Part shown: positions 25,826 through 35,838 of the stretch, in pieces | Position numbering within the stretch: position 1 is the first letter of the stretch | Layout of the letters: each line of letters starts with the position of its first letter | NCBI RefSeq assembly: GCF_014204625.1 | Contig: NZ_JACHLU010000009.1 | Location: 62,001 to 126,000 of the forward strand | DNA length: 64,000 bases | Direction of reading: 5' to 3' | Source: Gillisella vitis | GTDB lineage: Bacteria > Pseudomonadota > Alphaproteobacteria > Rhizobiales > Rhizobiaceae | Made by a program: the position numbers and the translations under genes | The notes under the pieces: generated by a model | What the model was told of the DNA's origin: nothing | What the model saw: the letters and a program-made list of their open reading frames with translations, nothing else | Databases searched by the model: none

Positions 25826-28204
25826 ATGGTGAACGTGCAGCGGGCAACCGCAGCCGATGATCGGTTGCGACACAAATTTTCTGGATTTGCGTCTCTTCTG
25901 AAGTCTGTCACGCATCAGAGTCATCCATTTTCAAAGGCAGAGCCCCTGTCTGCTGCCAGTTCTGTCACCAGCACAGACGCAGCTCTCAGGCAGATTATTC
26001 CGGTACTGGTCGTTGCCTTTCTGATCGTTGTTGCCTTGGCACGAGGATTGGGTCTGGTGTCCGAATATGGCCGGATGGAAAGCGCCATTCGTCATTCCAC
26101 CGCAATGATGGCCTCAACGGCAGCGGCGGCCCTGTCGTCAGGGCCAGATACTCCCGCAACACTGGAGCGCCCGGTCGCAGAAGCACTGATCGCACGATTT
26201 CTTCCCAGCGATCTGGTCGACGACGAAAGCTTTGTTCTGCTGCTCAACCCCAATGGCCTGGTTGTTGCCGGGTCCAGCCGAGGCTCTGCCTTTGTTGGCT
26301 TGCATATGATGGACCTGTTTCCGGAAGTCGCCACCCTGAAACGGTTTGGTGACAAAACCGGAGCCATTGAAACAAACATCGGAGGCACGCGCCATATTGC
26401 GGTGCTGACGCCCACCGGCCAAGATGGCGCATTGGTGCTGGCGGCCCATTCTCTCAAATCCGCCGCCGATTACTGGCAGGCCGAAATTGCCCTGAATGTC
26501 ACGTTGTTTTCAGCCATTTCCCTCATCCTGATGGGAGTTCTCTACGCCTATTTTTCGCAGGCCAAACGCGCCCGTGAGACGGCAGATGTGTTTGTCGAAT
26601 CCAACCACCGGGTTGAAACGGCCCTGTCACGTGGGCGCTGCGGCCTGTGGGATTTTGACCTTGCGACTCGCAAGCTCGTCTGGTCGCAGTCCATGTTCGA
26701 TATTCTTGGGCAAAAACCCTCCAGCAGCCCCCTCGCCTTTGCCGATGCTGCCAAGTTGATGCACCCGGAAGATGGCAATCTTTATGCTTTGGCGCGCACC
26801 ATTGGCCGCAATGGCGACCGCCATATCGATCAGGTTTTCCGTATGCGCCATGTCAATGGTCATTACGTGTGGCTGCGCGCCCGCGCGCAAGTCATCCAAA
26901 CCCAATCGGGCCGCCCGCATGTGATTGGCATTGCCATGGATGTCACCGAGCAGCACCGACTGGCCCAGCGCTATGCCGAAGCCGACCAGAGACTGGCCGA
27001 CGCCATTGAAAGCACATCGGAAGCGTTTGTGCTATGGGACAAGAATGACCGGCTGGTGATGTGGAATGCGCATTTCCAGAAAGTATATGGCCTGCCAGAT
27101 AGCATTCTGGTTCCCGGCGTTGAGCGCTCAAAAGTTGATGCCGCTGCCGCCCGACCGATTATTCAGCGCTGTATTGCCGATCCTGGTGCCAACGGCAGCT
27201 CACGTACAACAGAGTTGCAACTGGCTGACGAGCGTTGGCTCCAGATCAATGAACGCCGCACGCGCGATGGCGGACTCGTATCTGTCGGCACCGACATCAC
27301 CTTGCTCAAGCGCCATCAGGAGCGATTGCGCGAGCAGGAACGCCGCCTGATGGCAACAATCGGCGATCTTTCCTCTTCCCAGAAAAAGCTGGAGCGTCAG
27401 AAAGCCGAATTGTCCGACGCCAACGAAAAATATCTGGCTGAAAAGCAGCGCGCCGAGGCGGCCAATAAGGCAAAATCAGAGTTTTTGGCCAATATGTCCC
27501 ATGAACTGCGCACCCCGCTCAATGCTATTCTCGGGTTTTCAGAGATTTTATGCACCAATATGTTCGGCCCGATCGGCTCTCCCAAATATGACGAATATGC
27601 CCGTGACATTCACGATAGCGGCAGGCATTTGCTCAACGTCATCAACGACATTCTCGATATGTCGAAAATCGAGGCTGGTCACATGGTGCTGAAATGCGAA
27701 GCCATTGATTTCGCATCCCTGATCGATGAAACCCTGCGATTGACCACCGTATCGGCGATGAGCAAGAATATTTCCGTTGATCGCCGCATCAGTTCCGGCC
27801 TGACACTGACAGCAGACAGGCGGGCGATGAAACAGATCATGCTGAATATCCTGTCAAACTCGGTAAAATTTACCGATGCTGGCGGCAAAATATCCGTGCG
27901 CTCCTACAAAGTTGCAGGAGCGGTGCGGCTGATGATTGCCGATACCGGCATTGGTATTCCCCGGCAGGCCATCAGCAAGATTGGCCAGCCCTTCGAGCAG
28001 GTTCAAAGCCAGTATGCGAAAAGCAAAGGCGGCTCGGGCCTTGGTCTGGCCATCTCCCGATCTCTCACCATGCTCCATGGCGGCTCGCTGAAAATACGCT
28101 CCCGCGAAGGTGTCGGCACGGTTGTGGTCATTACCGTGCCAGACTCCACGACGACAATGCGGACTGCGCAAAACACCCCGGCTCAAACGCTGACAATGGC
28201 CTGA
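25826..28204 (+). CDS. pleC: PAS-domain hybrid-less sensor histidine kinase, PleC-like
   Basis: 792 aa. Two membrane segments (about 55-75 and 222-242) enclose a periplasmic sensor region. Two PAS domains follow (about 265-380 and 390-500), then a coiled coil (about 495-550). The HisKA box FLANMSHELRTPLNAILGF has His at about 559, and the ATPase domain has N, G1 and G2 boxes (NILSNSVKF, DTGIGIP, GGSGLGLAIS). No receiver domain is present. From memory, the position between pepN and glnE fits the cell-cycle kinase/phosphatase PleC of other Rhizobiaceae, which acts on DivK; the orthology is inferred. Start taken as ATG 25826. The stop overlaps that of glnE by 22 bp. Confidence 0.7.
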   Translation: MVNVQRATAADDRLRHKFSGFASLLKSVTHQSHPFSKAEPLSAASSVTSTDAALRQIIPVLVVAFLIVVALARGLGLVSEYGRMESAIRHSTAMMASTAAAALSSGPDTPATLERPVAEALIARFLPSDLVDDESFVLLLNPNGLVVAGSSRGSAFVGLHMMDLFPEVATLKRFGDKTGAIETNIGGTRHIAVLTPTGQDGALVLAAHSLKSAADYWQAEIALNVTLFSAISLILMGVLYAYFSQAKRARETADVFVESNHRVETALSRGRCGLWDFDLATRKLVWSQSMFDILGQKPSSSPLAFADAAKLMHPEDGNLYALARTIGRNGDRHIDQVFRMRHVNGHYVWLRARAQVIQTQSGRPHVIGIAMDVTEQHRLAQRYAEADQRLADAIESTSEAFVLWDKNDRLVMWNAHFQKVYGLPDSILVPGVERSKVDAAAARPIIQRCIADPGANGSSRTTELQLADERWLQINERRTRDGGLVSVGTDITLLKRHQERLREQERRLMATIGDLSSSQKKLERQKAELSDANEKYLAEKQRAEAANKAKSEFLANMSHELRTPLNAILGFSEILCTNMFGPIGSPKYDEYARDIHDSGRHLLNVINDILDMSKIEAGHMVLKCEAIDFASLIDETLRLTTVSAMSKNISVDRRISSGLTLTADRRAMKQIMLNILSNSVKFTDAGGKISVRSYKVAGAVRLMIADTGIGIPRQAISKIGQPFEQVQSQYAKSKGGSGLGLAISRSLTMLHGGSLKIRSREGVGTVVVITVPDSTTTMRTAQNTPAQTLTMA

Positions 28205-31134
28205 AAAATCCGCCGCACGGCTTTTGCCATGCGTTTCAGTTCCACTTCGAGGGATTTCACATCCGGGCAGTCTGACACCCGCAGCAAAAGATCAATCAGC
28301 CCCGCAGGCGCTTCAGCGGGTTGAAAATCACCATCAACGCAGGTGCGGATCACCTGTGACACCTCACTGTAAAACCGCAAAGCGGCCAGACACACCTCCA
28401 GATCATCCCGGTTGATCAGCGCCGCCCCCAGTGTTTTCAGGCTTTCCGCCGTTGTTTGACCGCGGGCAACTGTCAGTCCCTGTCCCGGCGCAATCAGCGC
28501 CAGATATTGCGCCAGAAACTCCAGATCAATCAGCCCCCCGGCCATGAGCTTGACATCGAAGGCATCCTTTGGCGGTTTTTCAGCATCAATCAAAGCCCGC
28601 ATCTCGGCCACGTCCGTGGCAATTTTCTGCCGGTCGCGCTTTGCCGATAAAATGGCAGTCATGCTGGCCTCGGCCTGCACAATCAGCCCGGCGTCGCCCG
28701 TCACCATCCGGGCGCGGGTCAAGGCCATATGCTCCCACGTCCATGCTTCTTCTTTTTGATAGCGCTCAAACGCCTTGAGCCTTGTGGCCACCGGCCCCTT
28801 GTTGCCAGAGGGGCGAAGTCGCATATCCACCTCATACAGCACACCTTCAGCAGTGGGGGCCGAAAGTGCGGCAATCAATCGCTGGGTAAATCGGGTATAA
28901 TAACGCACCGGGTCCAACGGCTTGTCGCCATCGCTGTCGCCCGAACCCTCCGGATAATCATAGAGAACAATCAGATCGACATCAGAACCCGCCGTCAGCT
29001 CAAACGAGCCGAGCTTGCCCATGCCCACCAGGGCCGCCTGCGCTCCGGCAATACGGCCATGGGCGCTTTCCATTTCCTGCTGAACGGCGCGAAAAGCCTG
29101 ATCAATCACCAGATCGGCCAGATCCGTAAAGGCCCGCCCCGCCGTATCTGCGGCAATAGCGGCCGTTAACAGTCGAATACCGATCAGAAAGCGCTGTTCG
29201 GCGGCAAAAATCCGCAAGCGATCCAACAGATCCTCATAGTGGCGAACCCCAAGCAAAAACGCATCCAGCCGCTTTGACAGATAGGTACGGGTGGGCAGTT
29301 CTTCCAGAAGTGCCGGGTCCAACATGCCATCAAACACATGCGGACGACTGGCAATGATCGCGGCAAGGCGCGGAGCGGCGGCCATAATGGTGACAAGAAG
29401 GTCCAGCAGTGCCGGATTATTGCCCAGCAGCGAAAACAGCTGGATCCCCGCAGGCAGGCCCGCCAAAAATGCATCAAACCGCAACAGCGCTTCATCCGCC
29501 CGGCTGCTTTCGCCAAAGGCTTTCAGCAAACGCGGCGTCAATTCGGTGAGGCGCTCACGGGCCTCGACGGATTGCGTGGCGCGGTACCGGCCATAATGCC
29601 AGGTACGAATAACGCGGGATATGTCTTCGGGCCGCTTGAACCCCAGTTTTTGCAAGGTGGCGAGCGTATCGGGATCATCTTTCTGGCCGGTGAACACCAG
29701 ATTGCCATCGATCGACAATCCATCCTCCTGCTCAAACAGGTGGGCATAGCGCCGCTCAACCGTCTTGAGCCGTTTTTGCAGGGCCTCTGAAAACCCTGCA
29801 ACAGAGGCAAACCCCATCATCAAGGCAATGCGCTTCAACTCCGTTTCCGTGGTTGGCAAGGTATGGCTTTGCTCGTCATGCACCATCTGGATACGGTGTT
29901 CAACATCGCGCAAAAACCAGTAGGCCTCCATCAGCTCATCACGGGTTTCCGCGTCAATCCATTTGGCTTTTTCCAGTGCAGCCAGTGCGTTTTCCGTGGC
30001 TCTGGCCCGCAGTTCCAGCATCCGTCCACCGGCAATCAATTGCTGGGTCTGGGCAAAAAACTCGATCTCCCGAATGCCGCCGCGCCCAAGTTTGACATTG
30101 TGGCCCTTCACCGCAATCACCCCATGGCCTTTGTGGCTATGAATCTGACGCTTGATCGAGTGAATATCGGCAATCGCCGCATAGTCGAGATATTTGCGAA
30201 ACACAAACGGCGACAGCTCTTTGAGAAACGCCTCCCCGGCAACCACATCACCGGCCACAGGGCGGGCCTTGATAAAGGCTGCCCGTTCCCAGTTTTGCCC
30301 GCGTCCTTCATAATAATGCAGCGCTGCCTCCAGCGGTACCGCAAGCGGTGTTGCACCCGGATCAGGCCGAAGCCGCAGGTCGGTGCGAAACACATAGCCA
30401 TCCGCCGTGCGCTCCTGCAAGATGCGGATCAGGCGACGCATCATCCGGCCATAGGTTTCGGTGGCATCCTCCGGCTGGTGCAAAATACCCGCTGCTGGAT
30501 CAAAAAACACCACAAGATCAATGTCAGAAGAATAGTTGAGCTCAAAAGCGCCAAGCTTGCCCATGCCCAGCACAATCAGGCCACTGCCTTTGGCCGGGAC
30601 ACCCGGATCATGCAGATGCAGCTTGCCCGCCTCGTGCCCTGCCAGCAACAGATGATCAATCGTGGCGGCAATGGTGGCATCCGCCATTCGGCTCAGCCAG
30701 AGCGTTACCTGCCGCGCATCAAAGATGCGGCCAAGATCAGCCAGTGCCAGTAAAAACGACAGCCCGCCTTTGGCGTGCCTGAGCCGGCTCATCACCACGG
30801 CCTCACTGGGCGGCAATGCGCCTGTCTCCGGCTGCCATGCCATGCGCGCCTGCTGCACCAGAGTTTCAAGACTGTGGTCAAGCGGTGCGGTGATGGCCAG
30901 TGTGACCAGCGCGGGCCAACGCGCCGCCATCTCGCGCACATGCGGCGATAATGTCAAAGCAGCAATGACAAAGTCTTTCAGCGGCGTGTCACCGGCCAAA
31001 AGATCAGCAATGGCCGGCTCGTGTCGCCCAAGTTCTTTCAATTGTGACAGTGCAGCCCGTGTCTCAACCTTGTTGAGCGGCCTGATCACGTCATGTACAA
31101 CATCCGCAAGGCAAACGGATTTCTCGTCTGGCAT
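28183..31134 (-). CDS. glnE: Bifunctional glutamine synthetase adenylyltransferase/deadenylase
   Basis: 983 aa, the normal length. It adenylylates and deadenylylates glutamine synthetase in response to PII protein. Two nucleotidyltransferase domains are seen: the N-terminal one with LGMGKLGAFELNYSSDIDLVVFFD (de-adenylylating half) and the C-terminal one with GMGKLGSFELTAGSDVDLIVLYD (adenylylating half), each followed by a helical GlnD-PII-uridylyltransferase-type segment (GRGGIREIEF in the first, AGGLIDLEF in the second). GGAGGAT precedes ATG 31134. The histidine kinase gene ends 42 bp upstream on the same strand. Confidence 0.97.
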   Translation of the reverse strand: MPDEKSVCLADVVHDVIRPLNKVETRAALSQLKELGRHEPAIADLLAGDTPLKDFVIAALTLSPHVREMAARWPALVTLAITAPLDHSLETLVQQARMAWQPETGALPPSEAVVMSRLRHAKGGLSFLLALADLGRIFDARQVTLWLSRMADATIAATIDHLLLAGHEAGKLHLHDPGVPAKGSGLIVLGMGKLGAFELNYSSDIDLVVFFDPAAGILHQPEDATETYGRMMRRLIRILQERTADGYVFRTDLRLRPDPGATPLAVPLEAALHYYEGRGQNWERAAFIKARPVAGDVVAGEAFLKELSPFVFRKYLDYAAIADIHSIKRQIHSHKGHGVIAVKGHNVKLGRGGIREIEFFAQTQQLIAGGRMLELRARATENALAALEKAKWIDAETRDELMEAYWFLRDVEHRIQMVHDEQSHTLPTTETELKRIALMMGFASVAGFSEALQKRLKTVERRYAHLFEQEDGLSIDGNLVFTGQKDDPDTLATLQKLGFKRPEDISRVIRTWHYGRYRATQSVEARERLTELTPRLLKAFGESSRADEALLRFDAFLAGLPAGIQLFSLLGNNPALLDLLVTIMAAAPRLAAIIASRPHVFDGMLDPALLEELPTRTYLSKRLDAFLLGVRHYEDLLDRLRIFAAEQRFLIGIRLLTAAIAADTAGRAFTDLADLVIDQAFRAVQQEMESAHGRIAGAQAALVGMGKLGSFELTAGSDVDLIVLYDYPEGSGDSDGDKPLDPVRYYTRFTQRLIAALSAPTAEGVLYEVDMRLRPSGNKGPVATRLKAFERYQKEEAWTWEHMALTRARMVTGDAGLIVQAEASMTAILSAKRDRQKIATDVAEMRALIDAEKPPKDAFDVKLMAGGLIDLEFLAQYLALIAPGQGLTVARGQTTAESLKTLGAALINRDDLEVCLAALRFYSEVSQVIRTCVDGDFQPAEAPAGLIDLLLRVSDCPDVKSLEVELKRMAKAVRRIFQAIVSV

Positions 31135-31176
31135 GTATCCTCCAATCCTGCTTCATGATGACAGGTTGAAAAGACT

Positions 31177-32580
31177 TTATGCCGATACACGCGGAAAGAC
31201 CATGGTGGCTGTCAGCCCCGGCATCTCCGCATTGTCTGCATCGGTGCTGCCCAGTTCCAGCCGCCCGCCATGCAGAGCCATTACGGCCGAGACCAGCGAC
31301 AAGCCAAGCCCCGTGCCGGGTTTGCTGCGGCTTTCATCCAGCCGCACAAACCGCTTGACGGCATCGCCACGGCGCTCGAGAGGAATACCCGGTCCATGAT
31401 CGGCAATGCTGAGGCGCACATCCCCCTGCGTTATGGTGAGGCTGACCCGGATCTGGCTGCCATCATCGCCCGCATACTTGATGGCATTGTCGAGAAGATT
31501 GAAGATTGCCTGTCCAATCAACTCACGATTGCCACGCACGGAGCCGCCCGCAGGAATATCGCTCACCAGCACATAGCCCGCCTCCTCGGCCACCGGCTCA
31601 TAAAGCTCGGCGGTGTCAGCCGCAATCACCGACAGATCAAGATCGGAAAGCTCCGCCGCAATCGAGCCTGCCTCCACCCGCGAGATCATCAACAGCGCAT
31701 TGAAGGTACGAATCAACTGGTCCGATTCGCCAATGATACCTTCCAGCGCGGCCTTGCGCCGGTCATCATCATCATGGCCCAGCGCGTCAGATGCCTTGTT
31801 GCGCAGCCGGGTCAAGGGTGTTTTCAGATCATGGGCAATGTTGTCAGACACCTGCCGCAGGCCTTCGTTAAGTTTTTCAATTCGCTCCAGCATCTCGTTC
31901 AACGATTGCGACAACCGGTCAAACTCATCGCCGGAGCCAGAAACAGGCAGCCGCTGGCCGAGATCACCTGCCATGATTTTCTTGCTGGCCGCCGACATCC
32001 GATCAATCCGCTTGAGCGCATTGCGGCCAATGGCAAACCAGATCACCAGCGCACCCGCGCCCATGATGGCCAAAGCCACCATCAATGCCTTGCGCACCAG
32101 AATGCGAAACTTGGTTGGCTCGCCCAGATCACGCCCGACGAGAATGCGCAAACCATTGTCGAGGAAAAATACATTGGCCAGCGCCAGATGCGGGCGGTCA
32201 TCGCTGGTTTCCTGATAACGGTTATAGCCGAACGGAAAATCGGTCCAGCCTTCACGGTCCAGAATACCGGGCTGCACAGAACTGACATTGCCCGCCAGAA
32301 ACTGACCATTCGGCCCGGCAATCACATAGAGATTGGCACCGGGCTGGCGCATCCGCCGCTCCATCAGCTTCAAAAGACTGTTGACGCCGCCACGGTCATA
32401 GACGCGCTGAATCTCGGTGACTTCCTGCTGCAAACTGTCACGGGTCTGCTGATCCAGCAGCCGCTCTGACAGCGCCGTGACATAAAACACCAGAAAGGCA
32501 GCACACAGCGCAAACAACAGAATATAAAGTGCCGAGAGCCTGACCGCAGTCGATCTTAGCAGCAAACCAACACGGCTCAT
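31177..32580 (-). CDS. Sensor histidine kinase paired with the OmpR-type regulator
   Basis: 467 aa. A first membrane helix (about 12-35), a periplasmic sensor region, a second helix (about 163-185) and a HAMP linker lead to the HisKA motif VSDNIAHDLKTPLTRLRNKA (His about 252) and the ATPase domain (NLLDNAIKYAGDD, DHGPGIP, GTGLGLSLV). It starts 35 bp after the stop codon of the regulator gene, so the two are one operon. The signal is unknown; position beside degP hints at envelope stress. Confidence 0.9.
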   Translation of the reverse strand: MSRVGLLLRSTAVRLSALYILLFALCAAFLVFYVTALSERLLDQQTRDSLQQEVTEIQRVYDRGGVNSLLKLMERRMRQPGANLYVIAGPNGQFLAGNVSSVQPGILDREGWTDFPFGYNRYQETSDDRPHLALANVFFLDNGLRILVGRDLGEPTKFRILVRKALMVALAIMGAGALVIWFAIGRNALKRIDRMSAASKKIMAGDLGQRLPVSGSGDEFDRLSQSLNEMLERIEKLNEGLRQVSDNIAHDLKTPLTRLRNKASDALGHDDDDRRKAALEGIIGESDQLIRTFNALLMISRVEAGSIAAELSDLDLSVIAADTAELYEPVAEEAGYVLVSDIPAGGSVRGNRELIGQAIFNLLDNAIKYAGDDGSQIRVSLTITQGDVRLSIADHGPGIPLERRGDAVKRFVRLDESRSKPGTGLGLSLVSAVMALHGGRLELGSTDADNAEMPGLTATMVFPRVSA

Positions 32581-32615
32581 CGGCGCTTACCATTCGTCTC
32601 GCACAAAAACATGCG

Positions 32616-33374
32616 TCAGCCTTCATCCTTGATCATATAGCCAGCGCCGCGCACCGTCTTCAAAAGCGGCTTGTCAAAATCACGCTCGATCTTGGAGCGC
32701 AAACGTGACACATGCACATCAATCACATTGGTCTGCGGATCAAAGTGATAATCCCACACATGTTCCAAAAGCATGGTGCGCGTGACCACCTGACCGGCAT
32801 TTTTCATCAGATATTCCAGCAGGCGAAATTCCCGTGGCTGAAGCAGGATTTCCTTGCCTTCGCGGCGCACCTCATGGGACAGCCGATCCAGCTCAAGATC
32901 ACCCACCCGATAGATCATGTCCTGCTCCGGCGTGCCTTTGCGCCTGCCCAGCACTTCCACCCGCGCCAAAAGCTCGGAAAAGGCATAGGGCTTGGGCAGA
33001 TAATCATCGCCGCCAGCCCGCAATCCCGTGACGCGGTCATCCACCTGCCCAAGGGCAGACAGAATCAGCACCGGCGTATTGACGCCGCGTTTGCGCAATT
33101 CGGAAATCACCGACAGACCATCGCGGCGGGGCAGCATCCGGTCGATGATCATCACATCATAGGTGTTTTCCGAGCCCATAAACAGTCCCGCCTCGCCATC
33201 GCTGGCGTGATCGGCCAGAATTCCGGCCTCTCGGAAAGCCTTGGTCATATAGGCCGCAGCTTCCAGATCATCTTCAATCACAAGTATTTTCATGTGCACG
33301 ACATTACTGCCAGCCGCGCCTTGCGCAAAACCCGAATTGCCGCTTTCCACGCTTTGTCCCGTTTCAAGTGTCAT
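32616..33374 (-). CDS. OmpR-family response regulator
   Basis: 252 aa. The receiver domain (about 28-140) has EDD at 34-36, the phospho-acceptor Asp78 in VMIIDRMLPRRDG and Lys in LPKPYAF. The winged-helix DNA-binding domain follows (about 155-250, LQPREFRLLEYL, DVHVSRLRSKI). The start at 33374 is backed by a strong AAGGAG seven bases upstream. That gives a 27-residue N-terminal extension before the usual MKILVIEDD; the inner ATG at 33293 lacks a ribosome-binding site. It is followed by its kinase gene. Confidence 0.92.
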   Translation of the reverse strand: MTLETGQSVESGNSGFAQGAAGSNVVHMKILVIEDDLEAAAYMTKAFREAGILADHASDGEAGLFMGSENTYDVMIIDRMLPRRDGLSVISELRKRGVNTPVLILSALGQVDDRVTGLRAGGDDYLPKPYAFSELLARVEVLGRRKGTPEQDMIYRVGDLELDRLSHEVRREGKEILLQPREFRLLEYLMKNAGQVVTRTMLLEHVWDYHFDPQTNVIDVHVSRLRSKIERDFDKPLLKTVRGAGYMIKDEG

Positions 33375-33392
33375 AATCCGCTCCTTGCTAAA

Positions 33393-33494
33393 GCATGTCG
33401 CGTTTTATTGTCCTCAATAAAACGATAACGTACATGCGAAAAAGAAAGACCTAAAGCCTGTCGCAGTGAATCCTATTCACTGCGACAGGCTTTA
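33393..33494 (+). repeat. 102-bp double-palindrome intergenic repeat, copy B
   Basis: Same element as 4975-5076, in reverse orientation: gcatgtcg with cgttttattg / caataaaacg first, then the 19-bp arms of taaagcctgtcgcagtgaa. It sits 19 bp upstream of the response-regulator start, inside its promoter region. Confidence 0.85.
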
Positions 33495-33610
33495 GGTCAG
33501 AAAGCACAACGGCTGGCATTTTCGCCAGCCGTCGCTTCAGCAACAGCAAGCCAGTGCACTGACGCATTCACTTTGTTCATGCTATCGTGCACTCGCTTTT
33601 CGTTTATACA

Positions 33611-33645
33611 TCGGACCGAAAACCGATTCCCACTTTCCGGTCCGA
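33611..33645. repeat. REP-like palindrome of the GGACCGAAAACCG type
   Basis: An imperfect palindrome tcggaccgaaaaccgattcc ... ccggtccga, 10 bp past the degP stop codon, where it could act as terminator. Relatives lie at 41889-41919, 47154-47193 and 56109-56148. Confidence 0.6.
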
Positions 33646-33654
33646 TTCTATAGA

Positions 33655-35205
33655 TCAGCCCTGATTGATCGGCAGTGCTACGAAACGGCTGCCCTTGTCG
33701 GTCTGGATCTGGAACAGGGCTTTAGTGCGACCGCTCTTCTTCGCCTGTTCGATGATCTTTGTGACATCATCGGCCTTGGCAACCTCCTGATTGTTCACAG
33801 AGGTAATGGTCTCGCCAACCTTCAGGCCCTTGTCAGCCGCATCCGAATTCTGATCAATATCGGTGATTGTCAGCCCCTTACCATCATCGGACGGCTTGAC
33901 GGTCACACCGAGACTGGTCAGCGCCTTCGCGGTTGCCGGTGCAGCATCGTCCTGCTGGCTCTGATCATCATCATTGCTTGCCGTTTCCTTGGCGGCAGGC
34001 AGATTGCCAAGATCAACCTTGACCGATTTGGCCGCGCCATCCCGCCACAAGGAAACATCCACCTTGGTTCCCGGCGCAAAGGCCGCAATGCGCTTGGCCA
34101 AATCGCGTGGGTCTTTCACCGGATCGCCATTGACGGCAGTGATCACATCACCCTGTTTGATACCGGCCTTTTCGCCCGGTGATCCGGCCTGTGGCTCGGC
34201 AACGAGAGCACCCTTGGCGTCAGCAAGACCAAGGGATTCGGCAATATCCTTGGTGACAGGCTGAATCTGCACACCAAGCCAGCCGCGCTTGACCTCGCCA
34301 TGCTTGATCAGCTCCTCTACAACCGACTTGGCGGTCGATGCGGGAATAGCAAAGGCAATACCGACACTGCCGCCCGATGGCGAGAAGATGGCGGTGTTGA
34401 TCCCCACAACCTGACCATTGAGGTTGAAGTCTGGGCCACCAGAGTTACCACGGTTTACCGGCGCATCAATCTGAATGTAATCATCATAAGGGCCAGAGCC
34501 AATATCACGGCCAAAGGCCGAGATGATGCCGGAGGTCACGGTGCCACCAAGGCCGAAGGGATTGCCAACCGCCACAACCCAGTCACCAACCCGCACCTTG
34601 GTGTCATCAGCCCAGTTCACATAGGTGAATTTCTTTTCCGGCTGATTCACTTTCAAAACGGCCAGATCGGTGCGCTGGTCCTTGCCGATCAGCTTGGCAT
34701 CATATTCGGTGCCATCATTCATCACCACGGTATAGGCCTGCCCATCGGAAACAACGTGATTGTTGGTCACCAGATAGCCGTCTTCCGAGATGAAGAAACC
34801 AGAGCCTTGCGCAACCGGCCGCAGCTTTCCATGGCGCTCACCACGCGGGCCACCATGACCATCAGGTCCGCCGCGGCCGCCCGGGCCGGGCATTCCCCAT
34901 TCCTTGAAGAAGCGCTTCAGCGGATCAGGAAGCTGGTCGAGATCGCGGCCATTGAACGAAAAACTGCTGCCATCATCAGAGGCCTGCTGGACATCGGATT
35001 TGACCCGGATAGAGACAACGGCCGGTGAAACCGCGCTGACCAGATCGGCAAAGCTTGGCACCTGCGGCGCCTGCACATTGACAGCTTCGGCATAGGCTGG
35101 TGTCAGCATGGCCGGAAGAGAGCCCGCCATCATCACGGCCGCAAGACCTGCAATTGTGCTGGTCCGAAGAATGGATTTGGTTGAGCGCTTTTGGGTGTCA
35201 GACAT
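33655..35205 (-). CDS. degP: Periplasmic serine endoprotease DegP/HtrA-like
   Basis: 516 aa. A long signal peptide ends near AYAEA (about 35-40). The trypsin-like domain has the triad His in TNNHVVSD (about 148), Asp in RTDLAVLK (about 179) and Ser in NRGNSGGP (about 252), followed by two PDZ domains (about 285-375 and 420-510). A Gly/Pro-rich loop (GPGGRGGPDGHGGPRGE) lies in the LA-loop region. It degrades or refolds damaged periplasmic proteins. I chose ATG 35205; ATG 35214 is too close to the AAAAGG ribosome-binding site. Neighbours are the two-component pair and the ccm operon. Confidence 0.93.
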   Translation of the reverse strand: MSDTQKRSTKSILRTSTIAGLAAVMMAGSLPAMLTPAYAEAVNVQAPQVPSFADLVSAVSPAVVSIRVKSDVQQASDDGSSFSFNGRDLDQLPDPLKRFFKEWGMPGPGGRGGPDGHGGPRGERHGKLRPVAQGSGFFISEDGYLVTNNHVVSDGQAYTVVMNDGTEYDAKLIGKDQRTDLAVLKVNQPEKKFTYVNWADDTKVRVGDWVVAVGNPFGLGGTVTSGIISAFGRDIGSGPYDDYIQIDAPVNRGNSGGPDFNLNGQVVGINTAIFSPSGGSVGIAFAIPASTAKSVVEELIKHGEVKRGWLGVQIQPVTKDIAESLGLADAKGALVAEPQAGSPGEKAGIKQGDVITAVNGDPVKDPRDLAKRIAAFAPGTKVDVSLWRDGAAKSVKVDLGNLPAAKETASNDDDQSQQDDAAPATAKALTSLGVTVKPSDDGKGLTITDIDQNSDAADKGLKVGETITSVNNQEVAKADDVTKIIEQAKKSGRTKALFQIQTDKGSRFVALPINQG

Positions 35206-35379
35206 GGGATTCATACCTTTTATCTTCGTTGTGCATCTGTACTTTTGACTGGGTCAAAGACGACCATCAGGCGGTGGATGACAAAGATATAGGTGGTGAC
35301 ACCTTACAAGGAACTGTCCGCAAGATGAAACTTTGGTAATGCAGTTTTTCATGCATTGGACAGGTTTCAGCAGCGGGGC

Positions 35380-35838
35380 TTATTTCTCCAGAATCTGCTT
35401 CAAACGCGCCTCTTCCTCAGCGCTCAAGACGTGTGCATCCTGTCTGGACCGCCGACGGCGGCTATAGGCAAAAGCAACGCCGCCACCGATCAGCAAAAAC
35501 AGGCCGGGGGCCGCCCAGAGCAGAATGGTTTCGCGCGTCAGCCTTGGCTTGAGCAACACAAACTCACCATAGCGTGACACCAGATACCGGATCACATCAT
35601 CATCGCTGTCACCCTTGACGATGCGCTCGCGCACCAGCATCCGCAGATCATGGGCCAGCTCTGCATTGCTGTCATCAATCGACTGGTTCTGACAGACCAT
35701 GCAGCGCAATTGCGATGACAGATGCCGGGCGCGTGCCTCCAGCGCCGGGTCTTTCAGCACCTCATCGGGGTTGACGGCAAACGCCGATGACACGGAGAGA
35801 AAAAACAGCACGATGCCTGTAACAAACCGGACCATCAT
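35380..35838 (-). CDS. ccmH: Cytochrome c maturation protein CcmH (CycL)
   Basis: 152 aa. A signal peptide ([20 protein letters not shown]) precedes the CcmH domain with the redox motif LRCMVCQNQSIDDSNAELA, and a C-terminal membrane helix (about 105-125) follows. It reduces or holds apocytochrome c cysteines for heme attachment in the periplasm. The start codon overlaps the ccmF stop (ATGA). It is the last gene of the ccmI-ccmE-ccmF-ccmH operon. Confidence 0.95.
   Translation of the reverse strand: MMVRFVTGIVLFFLSVSSAFAVNPDEVLKDPALEARARHLSSQLRCMVCQNQSIDDSNAELAHDLRMLVRERIVKGDSDDDVIRYLVSRYGEFVLLKPRLTRETILLWAAPGLFLLIGGGVAFAYSRRRRSRQDAHVLSAEEEARLKQILEK

Noticed and set aside
31270..32469. 399-codon plus-strand frame opposite the histidine kinase gene
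   Set aside because: The kinase on the other strand has all family boxes; this frame has none of any family I know.
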